Shown: piece after piece, positions 1 to 7,967 of the stretch
How the letters are laid out: every line of letters starts with the position of its first letter
Numbering within the stretch: the stretch's first letter is position 1
Made by a program: the position numbers and the translations under genes
Source of the DNA: Anaerosacchariphilus hominis
GTDB taxonomy: Bacteria; Bacillota; Clostridia; Lachnospirales; Lachnospiraceae
Direction of reading: 5' to 3'
Length of the DNA stretch: 64,000 bases
Assembly: GCF_014290175.1 (NCBI RefSeq)
Contig: NZ_JACOOR010000002.1
Span: 434,001-498,000 of the forward strand
The notes under the pieces: generated by a model
What the model was told of the DNA's origin: nothing
What the model saw: only the letters and a program-made list of their open reading frames with translations
Database searches by the model: none

Positions 1-1
1 G

Positions 2-79
2 ATGGGAGTGTCAATTCACTGTATGGAAATGGGAAGCGAGGTGCGTTGCGTAGGACTGGATGAGTTGCCTGGTGCGTGA
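2..79 (+). CDS. Possible 3' end of an unidentified gene (partial)
   Basis: Frame 2 is open from the window edge to a TGA at 77-79 and ends just before the XRE regulator, so it may be the last ~25 codons of a gene that begins outside the window. The tail ends in CVGLDELPGA. It is too short to assign and could be chance. Confidence 0.25.
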   Translation: MGVSIHCMEMGSEVRCVGLDELPGA

Positions 80-85
80 AAAAAT

Positions 86-337
86 ATGGAGAAAGAAACG
101 GAAATGGATACTTTTCAGATAGGAAACCGATTACGGGAATTGCGCGAAAATATCCATGCGACGCAGCAGGAGCTGGCAGAAGCATTGGAGGTCAGCCATT
201 CCTATTATAGCAGGCTTGAGGAGGGAAGACGTGGAATGATTCTGAAAACGTTATATAGATTGGTAGATTACTATGATACAGACGCCAACACGATTCTTAA
301 TATACCGAAAAAGGAGGAACGTAAACGTGGTCGATAG
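86..337 (+). CDS. XRE-family helix-turn-helix regulator
   Basis: Small 83-residue DNA-binding protein made almost entirely of one Cro/C1-type helix-turn-helix (about residues 11-70). Visible motifs are IGNRLRELREN, TQQELAEALEVSHSYYSRLE and ILKTLYRLVDYYD, the usual five-helix pattern. It probably controls the short mobile-element module that follows. An ATG at 104, seven codons in, has a GGAG 11 bases upstream and may be the real start. The 3' end overlaps the next gene by 11 bases, suggesting translational coupling. The family call is secure; the target is unknown. Confidence 0.85.
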   Translation: MEKETEMDTFQIGNRLRELRENIHATQQELAEALEVSHSYYSRLEEGRRGMILKTLYRLVDYYDTDANTILNIPKKEERKRGR

Positions 338-752
338 AAGAATGCAAAGAAAGACGAAAAAAAGAATTGTGAAAGAAGAGGTTCCGTGTGTTGTGTATCT
401 GTCATCGAATGAAGAGAGTTCCTTCGAACTAGCTGAACGAAAGGAAAATAGTCAGCTCCGCTATATCAATGATTATGCAAATGTTCACGGACTGATTCCG
501 ATGAAGATAGTCAGGAGGGGCTGCTTTGGACCTGCGATACGCAACAAGCTGTTTCAGGAATGTCTCTATCTGATGAAACAGGGGAAGGCCAATGTGCTTC
601 TGGTAGCTAATATGAATGCAATATCATCCGGGCTCACTGACGCGTACAGAAAGGTCGGCATGGTTCAGGAGCAGGGATTCCGTATCATATCAGTGGATGA
701 AGGGGAGCCTCGACTTAATATGAAGAGCGTGTGTGAAAGGGTGAGTGCCTAA
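327..752 (+). CDS. Resolvase-N-terminal-like protein, probably catalytically degenerate
   Basis: 141 residues, starting at GTG 327 with AAGGAGG just upstream; an ATG at 273 is open but lies deep in the XRE gene. The body (VPCVVYLSS, ENSQLRYINDYANVHG, GKANVLLVANMNAISS, GFRIISVDEG) follows the fold of a serine-recombinase N-terminal domain. The strand that normally carries Y-x-R-x-S reads YLSSNEES, without the arginine, and there is no recombinase or zinc-ribbon domain. It is therefore unlikely to recombine DNA alone; such truncated relatives are common in clostridial mobile elements. The fold assignment is moderate and the function unknown. Confidence 0.6.
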   Translation: MVDRRMQRKTKKRIVKEEVPCVVYLSSNEESSFELAERKENSQLRYINDYANVHGLIPMKIVRRGCFGPAIRNKLFQECLYLMKQGKANVLLVANMNAISSGLTDAYRKVGMVQEQGFRIISVDEGEPRLNMKSVCERVSA

Positions 753-1118
753 GTGGAGAAGGAAAAGAAACGGAAGGGCGATATTGTCTGGGTGGATTTG
801 GGTGAACATCCGGGAACGAGGATACAGTTTGGAAGAAAGCTATGTTTAGTTGTCAGTACAGATAAAGGAAACGGTAGCGTGTATCAAGTGATTCCGGGAA
901 CCAGTAAAAAGGATAAGAAAGATTTTCCAGTGCATGTGACAGTAAAAGCAGAAGAGATTCAAGGCGTGCTGAAAAAAGAGACAATTTTCATGGCAGAACA
1001 GTTGACGATTGTGGATGAACGGCAGATTTTGATGATGGTTGGAAATTTGGAACCGGGGTCAAATGCAATGGTAAAAGTGGAAAGAGCGATGAAGCGGCAG
1101 TTGGAGTTGGAAGAATAG
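753..1118 (+). CDS. PemK/MazF-like endoribonuclease toxin family protein
   Basis: 121 residues, GTG start immediately after the stop of the preceding gene. The N-terminus KGDIVWVDLGEHPGTR, the strand RKLCLVVSTD, the loop VIPGTSKKD and the late strand ETIFMAEQLTIVD match the beta-barrel of PemK/MazF/Kid toxins, which cleave mRNA. No classical MazE-like antitoxin is adjacent; the upstream XRE or resolvase-like protein would be the only candidate. In clostridial integrative elements PemK-like proteins often sit in such regulator blocks and may be stabilisation factors. The family is fairly sure; toxicity is unproven. Confidence 0.75.
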   Translation: MEKEKKRKGDIVWVDLGEHPGTRIQFGRKLCLVVSTDKGNGSVYQVIPGTSKKDKKDFPVHVTVKAEEIQGVLKKETIFMAEQLTIVDERQILMMVGNLEPGSNAMVKVERAMKRQLELEE

Positions 1119-1136
1119 GGGGAGTTTTATAGATAG

Positions 1137-1334
1137 TTGGAAAAGGAAAAGATTATATATACAAAAAATGACATAATGGAACTGTTTCAGTGTGAAAGTG
1201 ATAAGGCGTTAAGGTTTATGAGATTTTTGTATAGTATAAGGGTAGCTGTTAAAATAGGAAGAGAATACTATGTGACGAAAGAAAGTTTGCTGGAATTTCT
1301 GGAAGATATGCAGGGGAAAAGTATACCGATATAA
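1137..1334 (+). CDS. Excisionase-like / winged-helix DNA-binding protein
   Basis: 65 residues with a TTG start at 1137 preceded by AGGGGGA. The sequence KNDIMELFQCESDKALRFMR, then VAVKIGREYYVTKESLLEFL, matches the MerR-like excisionase fold (helix-turn-helix, wing, recognition strand with a late EFL helix). Xis proteins bend DNA at element ends and steer integrase direction. Its place last in the module, followed by repeats and terminators, fits the end of an integrative element, but no integrase follows, so the element is either degenerate or its integrase lies to the left. Confidence 0.65.
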   Translation: MEKEKIIYTKNDIMELFQCESDKALRFMRFLYSIRVAVKIGREYYVTKESLLEFLEDMQGKSIPI

Positions 1335-1346
1335 TATGGAATATGT

Positions 1347-1380
1347 AAAAAGTGGAGCAATGAGGGATGCTTCACTTTTT
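1347..1380. terminator. Bidirectional intrinsic terminator after the excisionase-like gene
   Basis: 13-bp stem with one G-T pair: AAAAAGTGGAGCA pairs with TGCTTCACTTTTT around an 8-base loop. The A-tract/T-tract at the stem base gives a U-rich tail on both strands. Confidence 0.7.
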
Positions 1381-1484
1381 GCATGAAAACAAGAATTCCA
1401 TGGCGAGATATGAAATACAGGAAGAGTGAGGATAGAGAAATGAATGGTGTTGAGTAATGATTGGGAATGTCGTGAGGTGTCTCA

Positions 1485-1520
1485 AGTATCACCTTTTAGT
1501 ATCACTTTTAGGGTGATACT
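1485..1520. repeat. Three copies of AGTATCAC in 36 bases
   Basis: AGTATCACC (1485-1493) and AGTATCAC (1498-1505) are direct repeats 13 bases apart, and GGGTGATACT (1511-1520) is the inverted copy. Clusters of short direct and inverted repeats beside an excisionase gene resemble integrase/excisionase arm or core sites. Alternatively the outer pair could fold as a weak hairpin. Confidence 0.45.
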
Positions 1521-1634
1521 AGCCAAAAACCCAGTAAAATCAGGGATTCCAGCGAAACGGCAGATAGATTGTAAATTACAAGTAAGTCTGAAATTTTAGG
1601 CAAAATAACCAAATATAACGCTGTAAAACGTGAT

Positions 1635-1680
1635 AAAAAGCCATTTGATTTAGCTGATATTGCTAATCAAATGGCTTTTT
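1635..1680. terminator. Perfect 16-bp inverted repeat, bidirectional terminator
   Basis: AAAAAGCCATTTGATT (1635-1650) and its exact complement (1665-1680) surround a 14-base loop, with A5 and T5 at the base, so it can terminate both strands. It lies downstream of the minus-strand thiol operon and is the likely terminator of that operon. Confidence 0.8.
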
Positions 1681-1730
1681 ATGATGCCTTATAATCTTGC
1701 TGTTTTTACATCCGGATGACGCCTGGCATG

Positions 1731-1940
1731 TTAAATCAACATCGGCGTCCGTGCCATTATGGCGACTACGAAAAGTGCAAGCAAAAACGCTGTCACTCCA
1801 ATGAGGGCGATAGCTGTCTTGCTGAGATTCCTCTGCGTTACCCTGCATAGCAGCAGGGTAACGGCTATAGAAATAACAGCAGCAGACAACGCTATGCCAA
1901 TCATATTCCATAACCACAAAAGCTCATATATCCATATCAT
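1731..1940 (-). CDS. Small two-span membrane protein, last gene of thiol/electron-transfer operon
   Basis: 69 residues with two hydrophobic stretches (about 12-31 and 44-65) separated by a short polar loop RVTQRNLSK. It starts 45 bases after the TlpA-like gene on the same strand, with a GGGG eight bases before the ATG, and ends ahead of the inverted-repeat terminator. No family is recognised. Its position suggests a membrane partner of the thioredoxin-like lipoprotein or the iron-sulfur membrane protein; a non-coding explanation is possible because it is short. Confidence 0.5.
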   Translation of the reverse strand: MIWIYELLWLWNMIGIALSAAVISIAVTLLLCRVTQRNLSKTAIALIGVTAFLLALFVVAIMARTPMLI

Positions 1941-1985
1941 GAATTTACCCCGTCTTTATTAGTATTCACAGGATTCTCCCGCTAT

Positions 1986-2921
1986 TCATAAGATATTCTG
2001 AATCTGTTCCATCAGCTGTTCGTAGTTTGACGGATCATCAATTCCGCCCATGAAAGGCTCGCCAACGATATTTCCGTCTTTATCCACGAGAACGGTTGTC
2101 GGAAATGCCATGATATCCCCTGCATATTTTCCAACTGTGGAATCAGAATCGAAGGTCAGGTTTTTGTAGGAAGCTCCCTGTGCCTTCAGGATTTCTTTCG
2201 CTTCTTTGATTCCGTCCTGATTGTCATCCAATGTATCCGTATTGATACCAACCACTTCGCCGCCCATTTCCTTCAGTTTATCATTTAATTCATTCAGCTT
2301 GGAAAGCTCTTCAACACAGGGCTTGCAGCCGCTGAACCAGAAGTTTACAACCGTAACTTTATTCTGAGCGAAAAGGCTGTCATCTACATCGTTCCCATCC
2401 AGGTCTTTTCCTTTGAAGCCGCGGAATACACCGGTGGATTCAGCTGAACCGGAGGAAGTGTTGCCGGAGGAATCAGATGCGGCAATTTCTTTCTCAAGCT
2501 TTGCAATTTCTTCTTCAATGCCGCGGATGGTTTCGATGTCTTTGCTCAGAGTATCATATTCCTCTTCAGAGAAAGAATCCTTGTTTGATTCTATTGTATT
2601 TGTAAGAAAGTCCGCATAGTTTTCATTCATGGCATTGTCGTTGGTGTTCTTACTCATAAGGGCAAAGACCTTGTCCCATACATTTTTGTGATCTGCAAAA
2701 ATCCGGTTCTCCTGCTGGTACAGGTCGTCCAGCTTTTCGTCGGACGCAGCCGAGCCACCTGCATCTGTGGCGGAAGCGGCCTCCTGTTTCGTGTTTTCCG
2801 TTGTCGCGGAATCAGAGGAATTTCCACAGCCTGTGAATGCAAAAAGCAGGGAAATGGCGAGAGATGCCGCAATTACTTTTTTTGAGTTCATTGAGTTTAC
2901 TATACCTGATTTGTTTTTCAT
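1986..2921 (-). CDS. TlpA-like thioredoxin-fold lipoprotein
   Basis: 311 residues from the ATG at 2921, which has AAGGAG about ten bases upstream; a further in-frame ATG exists at 2957 but lacks such a site. A lipoprotein signal with lipobox FAFTGC puts the lipidated Cys near residue 32. A polar, partly coiled-coil spacer follows (about 50-160), then a thioredoxin domain (about 165-311) with active site FWFSGCKPC (C199, C202) and the cis-Pro region AFPTTVLVD. TlpA/ResA-type proteins reduce or exchange disulfides outside the membrane. With the polyferredoxin-like protein upstream it probably forms an extracytoplasmic reducing system. Confidence 0.88.
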   Translation of the reverse strand: MKNKSGIVNSMNSKKVIAASLAISLLFAFTGCGNSSDSATTENTKQEAASATDAGGSAASDEKLDDLYQQENRIFADHKNVWDKVFALMSKNTNDNAMNENYADFLTNTIESNKDSFSEEEYDTLSKDIETIRGIEEEIAKLEKEIAASDSSGNTSSGSAESTGVFRGFKGKDLDGNDVDDSLFAQNKVTVVNFWFSGCKPCVEELSKLNELNDKLKEMGGEVVGINTDTLDDNQDGIKEAKEILKAQGASYKNLTFDSDSTVGKYAGDIMAFPTTVLVDKDGNIVGEPFMGGIDDPSNYEQLMEQIQNIL

Positions 2922-2963
2922 GATTTTTATTCTCCTTTTGAATATGATTTGATTCATTTTAGC

Positions 2964-3839
2964 TTATTTATTGTCAGCCTGTTTTTTGTTTGAAAATCCG
3001 TAATGATAGCAGATTGCATTTGTTGGACAGACTTTCATACATGCTCCGCATCGGATACATTCCGGGTGATTTGGCGTGTCTGTTACGTTGACATCCATTT
3101 TGCAGGCATGACTACATTTCTGACAGCCGACACATTTTTCAGAATCTACCTGAAGCTTAAGAAAGGATACTCTGTTAAACAGCGAGTAGACAGCGCCAAG
3201 GGGGCAGATCCATTTACAGAATGGACGGTAAAACAGAATGCTTAAGAGGATAACCAGTACAAGGATTGCAAACTTAAACGTAAATAAGTGCCCGAGTGCC
3301 GCACGGATTCCGGAGTTAACAAGTGACAGTGGAATTGCGCCTTCAAGTACGCCTTGCGGACATATGTATTTGCAGAAGAATGGGTCTCCCATCCCCAGCG
3401 AATTCGTTACCAATGCCGGAAGCAGTATCACAAAGACGGCCAGGATCAGGTATTTCAGATACCGCAGGGGCTTTAGCTTTGCGGTAGACAGCTTCTTGCC
3501 CGGAATCTTATGCAGCAGATCCTGAAACCATCCAAACGGACAGAGAAAACCGCAGATAAATCGTCCTAACAGAACCCCCAGCAGGATAAAGAATCCGGTG
3601 ATGTAGTAGGTGAACTTGAATTTTGATGAACCGACTACAGCCTGGAAGGCTCCAATCGGACAGGCGCCTGTGGCAGCCGGGCAAGAGTAACAGTTCAGTC
3701 CGGGGACACAGATGGTTTTTGCTTTTCCCTGATAAAGTTTCCCTTTAAACAGATTCGGAATATGAAGATTGGTCAGCAGCGTTGCAGCTGCCTGAATCCA
3801 TCCGCGGAAGCGGACCAGGAAGTTCTTGTTTGATTTCAT
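2964..3839 (-). CDS. Polyferredoxin-like 4Fe-4S membrane protein (NapH/YccM type)
   Basis: 291 residues from the ATG at 3839, four bases after the stop of the CXXC microprotein. Several membrane spans alternate with cysteine motifs FLCPFGWF, KYICPQG and KWICPLGA. The C-terminus carries two classical 4Fe-4S motifs, CVGCQKCSHAC and CIRCGACMKVC. NapH/YccM/RdxA proteins carry electrons across or along the membrane. No nitrate or NosR partner is adjacent, so here the likely acceptor is the TlpA-like lipoprotein encoded next. The family is clear; the electron donor and acceptor are inferred. Confidence 0.88.
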   Translation of the reverse strand: MKSNKNFLVRFRGWIQAAATLLTNLHIPNLFKGKLYQGKAKTICVPGLNCYSCPAATGACPIGAFQAVVGSSKFKFTYYITGFFILLGVLLGRFICGFLCPFGWFQDLLHKIPGKKLSTAKLKPLRYLKYLILAVFVILLPALVTNSLGMGDPFFCKYICPQGVLEGAIPLSLVNSGIRAALGHLFTFKFAILVLVILLSILFYRPFCKWICPLGAVYSLFNRVSFLKLQVDSEKCVGCQKCSHACKMDVNVTDTPNHPECIRCGACMKVCPTNAICYHYGFSNKKQADNK

Positions 3840-3843
3840 TTTC

Positions 3844-3984
3844 TTATCCAATTCCCACACACTCCATACATAATTTGATTGCCTTACTGAGTACGACTGC
3901 AGCCTCTCCACGGAGAATTCCAATAAAGAAAAATATCAGACCGGCTGCAAGTAAAAAAATCTGCGCTGCTTTTTCTGATTTCAT
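3844..3984 (-). CDS. CD1871A-type CXXC microprotein
   Basis: 46-residue protein read on the minus strand: MKSEKAAQIF, a hydrophobic span (about 8-22), then GILRGEAAVVLSKAI and the end CMECVGIG. The single membrane span, the ILRGE stretch and the terminal C-x-x-C-[IV]GIG are what I recall of the clostridial CD1871A family of CXXC microproteins. It is the first gene of the operon; the stop codon lies 4 bases from the iron-sulfur protein start. Its length means it is easily missed. Function is not known; a thiol relay between membrane and TlpA-like protein is my inference. Confidence 0.75.
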   Translation of the reverse strand: MKSEKAAQIFLLAAGLIFFFIGILRGEAAVVLSKAIKLCMECVGIG

Positions 3985-4050
3985 TCAAATACCACTTGTT
4001 ACTGCGAATAGTAACTGCTCCTTTCGATGTGATTGCTCAAAGTCGGCTTA

Positions 4051-4079
4051 TTGACCGCTCTATGATAGCATTATATAAT
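4051..4079 (+). promoter_or_regulatory. Sigma-A promoter for the response regulator/kinase operon
   Basis: TTGACC (4051-4056), 17-base spacer, TATAAT (4074-4079). Transcription would begin near 4086, giving a short leader before the response regulator. It is divergent from the thiol operon, whose first start codon is at 3984. Confidence 0.75.
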
Positions 4080-4106
4080 AGGGGATGTAAATTCCCTGTT
4101 AAGAAA

Positions 4107-4802
4107 ATGGAGAAAAATGAGTTGAGATTATTAATTGTTGAAGATGAGAAGAAATTATGTGATATGATTGCGAAAAGTCTGCACCAGGCAGGTTATGAGG
4201 TGGATACGTGCAATGACGGAGAGCAGGCACTGGATATGATCTATGCAGAACAGTATGATCTGATTGTGCTTGATCTGAACCTGCCCGGGCTGGATGGGAT
4301 GGAGATCCTCCGGGAGCTTCGCAAAGAAAATGAAGAGACAAAGGTATTAATCCTGTCTGCGAGAAGCCAGATCGCAGATAAGGTTGAGGGATTGGATTCA
4401 GGCGCAAACGATTATATGGAAAAACCATTCCATCTACAGGAGCTGGAGGCCCGTGTGAGAAGCCTGACAAGAAGAAAATTTGTACAAAAAAATATCTGCC
4501 TGGAATGTGGAAAACTTCGATTTGATACGAGAGAAAGGGTTGCATACGCAGAAGATAACCCGGTTGCGTTGACGAGAAAAGAAAATGGTATTTTAGAATA
4601 TCTCCTTTTAAATCAGGGAAGACCGGTCAGCCAGGAAGAGCTGATAGAGCATGTCTGGGATTCTTCTGTGGACAGCTTCAGCGGTTCTATCCGGGTACAT
4701 ATGTCTTCGCTGAGAAAGAAACTGAAAGCAGGGCTCGGTTATGATCCAATCGTGAATAAAATCGGCGAGGGTTATAAGATAGGAGGAGAGAGCAAAGCAT
4801 GA
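4107..4802 (+). CDS. OmpR/PhoB-family response regulator
   Basis: 231 residues. Receiver domain about 6-118 with the acidic pocket VEDE, phospho-acceptor Asp near 56 (IVLDLNLPG) and conserved Lys in MEKPF; winged-helix DNA-binding domain about 130-228 ending VNKIGEGYKI. The start could instead be a TTG at 4122 (giving RLLIVEDE directly) with GGAG nine bases upstream. The last four bases overlap the kinase start (ATGA), so the pair is co-translated. The genes it controls are not evident; the divergent thiol operon is a candidate by position. Confidence 0.92.
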   Translation: MEKNELRLLIVEDEKKLCDMIAKSLHQAGYEVDTCNDGEQALDMIYAEQYDLIVLDLNLPGLDGMEILRELRKENEETKVLILSARSQIADKVEGLDSGANDYMEKPFHLQELEARVRSLTRRKFVQKNICLECGKLRFDTRERVAYAEDNPVALTRKENGILEYLLLNQGRPVSQEELIEHVWDSSVDSFSGSIRVHMSSLRKKLKAGLGYDPIVNKIGEGYKIGGESKA

Positions 4803-5995
4803 AAAAAGTATCACTCCAGTGGAAATTAACTTTTCTTACCACAGCGCTTATCACCATATTATGCGGATGTCTTACCTTTTTCTTATACAAAAACGGAATC
4901 TATTATTTCGATACGCTTCAGGAATCTGTCACGGATCAGGGCACAGCGCCGGAAGCGGTGTACATTGATATTCCGGATGATGAGTGGGATGACTTTGTGG
5001 CACAGTTTTCCATGAAGGTTTATAACTCCAAATCAGATTACAGGAGCAGAAGCCTTCTGATTACTGCGATTGTAGCGTTGTTTGGCGGCGCAGTGACGTA
5101 TTTTGTCAGTGGACGGGCGCTAAAACCACTCAGGGAATTTTCAGCGACGGTGGAAAAAGTCCAGGCGCAGAATCTGGCGGATTATACCATCGAAGAGAAT
5201 AAGATTGCAGAGCTGGACAGGCTTCGTACCTCTTATAATAAAATGCTTATGCGGCTTTCCGAATCATTTGAGACGCAGCGTCAGTTTACCGGAAATGCAG
5301 CACACGAGTTGCGGACTCCACTGGCATTGATCCAGGCGCAGCTGGATCTATACCATGCAACAGAGCATCCGGAGGGCTCGACAGCGGCGGAAGAGACCAT
5401 TCAGATGGTAACGGAGCAGAACGAACGTCTTAGCAAGCTGGTCAGAACGCTTCTGGATATGAGTGAATTACAGACAGTAGCGCGAAATGACAGAATTGAG
5501 CTTCATAGTCTGATTGAGGAAGTATTGACAGATCTGGAACCGTTGGCGCAGGAAAAGAAGGTGGAACTGATACAGAAGCCGCAGGGTTCGTCAGAGGGAG
5601 CAGGAGAAAAGGCAGAGGACGAATTAATTCTGACAGGAAGTGATATTCTGATTTACAGAATGCTTTATAATCTTGTGGAAAATGCGATTAAATATAATCG
5701 GACAGATGGAACCGTTACGGTATCTGCAAGGAGGGAGAAGAACGAAGCTGTTCTGACAGTTTCAGATACGGGAAATGGAATTGATGAGGCGTTCAGGGAG
5801 CAGATCTTTGAACCATTCTTCCGGGTAGATAAGTCAAGAAGCCGGGAGCTTGGAGGCGTGGGCCTTGGACTTGCGATGGTGCGGGAAGTTGTGCGGGCAC
5901 ATGGTGGGAAGATTGAGGTTCACGAAAATAAGCATGGCGGGACGACATTTGAAGTAAAATTGAGTATAGGAGCAGAAAAAATATCGCCTTCATAA
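4799..5995 (+). CDS. Sensor histidine kinase (HAMP/HisKA/HATPase)
   Basis: 398 residues. Two membrane spans (about 10-29 and 86-104) bracket a short extracytoplasmic loop of ~55 residues. A HAMP-like linker follows, then the phospho-acceptor motif NAAHELRTPLALIQ with His near 169, and a C-terminal ATPase with NLVENAIKYN (N box), DTGNGID (G1) and GGVGLGLAMV (G2). It is the cognate kinase of the overlapping response regulator. The small sensor loop suggests a small ligand or membrane-perturbation signal. The gene is convergent with csoR, with 30 bases between the stop codons. Confidence 0.92.
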   Translation: MKKVSLQWKLTFLTTALITILCGCLTFFLYKNGIYYFDTLQESVTDQGTAPEAVYIDIPDDEWDDFVAQFSMKVYNSKSDYRSRSLLITAIVALFGGAVTYFVSGRALKPLREFSATVEKVQAQNLADYTIEENKIAELDRLRTSYNKMLMRLSESFETQRQFTGNAAHELRTPLALIQAQLDLYHATEHPEGSTAAEETIQMVTEQNERLSKLVRTLLDMSELQTVARNDRIELHSLIEEVLTDLEPLAQEKKVELIQKPQGSSEGAGEKAEDELILTGSDILIYRMLYNLVENAIKYNRTDGTVTVSARREKNEAVLTVSDTGNGIDEAFREQIFEPFFRVDKSRSRELGGVGLGLAMVREVVRAHGGKIEVHENKHGGTTFEVKLSIGAEKISPS

Positions 5996-6025
5996 TATCA
6001 GCGCTTAACAGAAACAAAGTATATG

Positions 6026-6301
6026 TTATTTCATATTGGCGAACCGCTCCACTGCCTTGGTGAAGCTCTCGATAGTCTTATCCGCATCGCCATGCTCGAT
6101 GCCGTCCCGGACGCAGTGTTTGATGTGGCCTTCCAGAACCACCTGACCGGCTTTGTGCAGGGCAGATTTGGCGGCATTGATCTGAGATAGAATATCTTCG
6201 CAAGGGATATCCTCGTCGATCATGCGGTCGATGGCCTGCACCTGTCCGATGATCTTTTTCAGTCTGCGATGCAGATTATCTGAATCCATACATTGTTTCA
6301 T
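6026..6301 (-). CDS. csoR: CsoR-family metal-sensing repressor
   Basis: 91-residue all-helical repressor. Cys34, His59 and Cys63 give the spacing C-x24-H-x3-C that copper-sensing CsoR uses for Cu(I), in the contexts DIPCEDIL and EGHIKHCV. The N-terminal part HRRLKKIIGQVQAIDRMI is the typical DNA-contact helix. The RBS GGGAGG precedes the ATG. CsoR usually represses a copper exporter, but no CopA or CopZ is next to it; regulated genes are elsewhere, or the divergent DUF815 gene is affected. Related FrmR/RcnR proteins differ in the metal-site spacing. The family is sure; copper specificity is likely. Confidence 0.9.
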   Translation of the reverse strand: MKQCMDSDNLHRRLKKIIGQVQAIDRMIDEDIPCEDILSQINAAKSALHKAGQVVLEGHIKHCVRDGIEHGDADKTIESFTKAVERFANMK

Positions 6302-6337
6302 AAGTGATACCTCCCGGAAAATTCATAGATGATCCCA

Positions 6338-6366
6338 ATTATAAAAGGATTCGGAAAAACTGTCAA
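6338..6366 (-). promoter_or_regulatory. Promoter of csoR
   Basis: On the minus strand: TTGACA (6366-6361), a 17-base spacer and TATAAT (6343-6338), a consensus sigma-A promoter. It abuts the divergent promoter of the DUF815 gene, so a repressor bound here could affect both. Confidence 0.8.
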
Positions 6367-6372
6367 GCAGAC

Positions 6373-6401
6373 TGTACAGACGTTGTTTCCTGCGCTATAA
6401 T
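6373..6401 (+). promoter_or_regulatory. Promoter of the DUF815 ATPase gene
   Basis: TGTACA (6373-6378), 17-base spacer, TATAAT (6396-6401). The -10 is perfect and the -35 only partly consensus. It starts 6 bases from the csoR -35. Confidence 0.6.
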
Positions 6402-6433
6402 AATGGGAAATCGACAAACGAGGAGCGAAAAAT

Positions 6434-7744
6434 ATGTACAGAGAAGTCGCAAAATTAATTTTATACCGGGATCTGGGAGAGAACAGTATCTTACGGAAGC
6501 TGGCCGGTATTTTTGAGGATTATGAAAAGGACAACTGCAGCGCGGCGGAGCTGACCACGCGGATTTACGAACAGATGAAGGCACTTTTGGATCTGTCCAC
6601 CGTATACGGATTTGATGAAAATCTATGGCACAATTATCTGACCTTTATTCTCCTGACCAATGAGAATTCCTTCAGTATGACCAGCGAGAAGGTGGGAGCC
6701 AACGACGGAACGGTGAACCACTTCGCAAAGGCGGATTTTAAGGTGTTCAAGAATCTGTTTGATTTTGATTTCAGCGCCATTGAGCGGGATTTGGAGATCG
6801 ACTGCTTCAGCACCGTCTGCCACTATAAGGCCATCGGCAAAAAAGAGCGGATGTACAATAAAAACGTCAGCGAAAAGGTACAGGCGGTGAGCCGTCAGAT
6901 CGAGCAGGCGAAGGATGAAAATGAAATCTTCACGATTATCACGGATTTTTACAAGGCCTATGGCGTGGGTATGTTTGGTCTGAACAAGGCTTTCCGTATC
7001 AAGAAAGCGGCGAATGGCGTAGAATTTATCCCGGTCAACAATACGGAGCAGGTACTTTTAAAAGATCTGGTGGGCTACGAGATCCAGAAGAAAAAGCTGG
7101 TGGACAATACGGAAGCTTTCGTGAAAGGCCTTCCCGCCAATAATGCGCTGCTCTTCGGCGACGCCGGCACCGGGAAATCCACCAGCATCAAGGCCATCCT
7201 GAACGAATATTATGATCAGGGTCTGCGTATGATTGAAATCTACAAGCATCAGTTCCAGGATCTGTCCAGCGTCATTGCCCAGATCAAGAATCGGAACTAC
7301 CGGTTTATCATTTATATGGACGATCTTTCCTTCGAAGAGTTCGAGATCGAGTACAAGTTCCTGAAGGCTGTCATAGAGGGCGGAATGGAGACCAAGCCGG
7401 ACAATGTGCTGATTTACGCCACCTCCAACCGGCGTCATCTGATCCGGGAGACCTGGGGAGACCGCAGCGACATGGAGCAGGACGAGGGCATGCACCGGTC
7501 CGATACCATGCAGGAGAAGCTGTCCCTGGTGGCCCGTTTTGGTGTGACTATCAACTTCTCCAAGCCTACCCAGAAGGAGTACTTCCAGATCGTTACAGAG
7601 CTGGCCAAGCGCTACCCGGAGATCACCCTGACCGACGAGCAGCTCTGCGCCGAGGCCAATAAATGGGAGCTGAGCCACGGCGGTATTTCCGGAAGAACCG
7701 CCCAGCAGTTCATCAATTATCTGGCGGGAAAGAACGAGGGATAA
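6434..7744 (+). CDS. DUF815-family P-loop ATPase
   Basis: 436 residues with RBS GAGGAG before the ATG. The N-terminal half (1-200) is helical and family-specific; the C-terminal half is an AAA-like ATPase with Walker [10 protein letters not shown] (about residue 240), Walker B-like [14 protein letters not shown] and sensor-1-like [12 protein letters not shown]. The C-terminus ([16 protein letters not shown]) matches the family. DUF815 proteins are widespread in Firmicutes and have no settled role. It appears monocistronic, with its own promoter and terminator. The family is sure; the function is unknown. Confidence 0.88.
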   Translation: MYREVAKLILYRDLGENSILRKLAGIFEDYEKDNCSAAELTTRIYEQMKALLDLSTVYGFDENLWHNYLTFILLTNENSFSMTSEKVGANDGTVNHFAKADFKVFKNLFDFDFSAIERDLEIDCFSTVCHYKAIGKKERMYNKNVSEKVQAVSRQIEQAKDENEIFTIITDFYKAYGVGMFGLNKAFRIKKAANGVEFIPVNNTEQVLLKDLVGYEIQKKKLVDNTEAFVKGLPANNALLFGDAGTGKSTSIKAILNEYYDQGLRMIEIYKHQFQDLSSVIAQIKNRNYRFIIYMDDLSFEEFEIEYKFLKAVIEGGMETKPDNVLIYATSNRRHLIRETWGDRSDMEQDEGMHRSDTMQEKLSLVARFGVTINFSKPTQKEYFQIVTELAKRYPEITLTDEQLCAEANKWELSHGGISGRTAQQFINYLAGKNEG

Positions 7745-7761
7745 AGAAGATAAGAAAAAAA

Positions 7762-7798
7762 GGCGTCTTTGGAAAACTGCTCCGAAGACGCCATATTT
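7762..7798 (+). terminator. Intrinsic terminator of the DUF815 gene
   Basis: GGCGTCTT (7762-7769) pairs with AAGACGCC (7785-7792), with an inner GGA/TCC extension, followed by ATATTTTTA. Confidence 0.75.
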
Positions 7799-7802
7799 TT
7801 AC

Positions 7803-7831
7803 TTGACATCTGTAAAATAATGGAATACAAT
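7803..7831 (+). promoter_or_regulatory. Promoter of the surface adhesin gene
   Basis: TTGACA (7803-7808), 17-base spacer, TACAAT (7826-7831). The leader before the ATG at 7968 is about 130 bases, long enough for regulation, but I see no known riboswitch in it. Confidence 0.75.
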
Positions 7832-7967
7832 ACAGACAGGACGATTCATGTCCAATCATTCTTATGCAGCCGGAGCAGATTCATTTCCGGATTCAGCCTG
7901 TATCAGGCACAGATTTCACACTTACAGAAGAGGATAATTAAAAAAGGAAGGAGTAGTTTGCAAAATT

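Larger units (their letters stand above)
1381..1730. other. Gene-free junction region with repeats
   Basis: About 350 bases without a convincing gene. It contains the AGTATCAC repeat cluster (1485-1520), an A/T-rich stretch, and a perfect inverted repeat terminator (1635-1680). It is the likely boundary between the mobile-element tail and the chromosomal genes on the minus strand. Confidence 0.5.
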
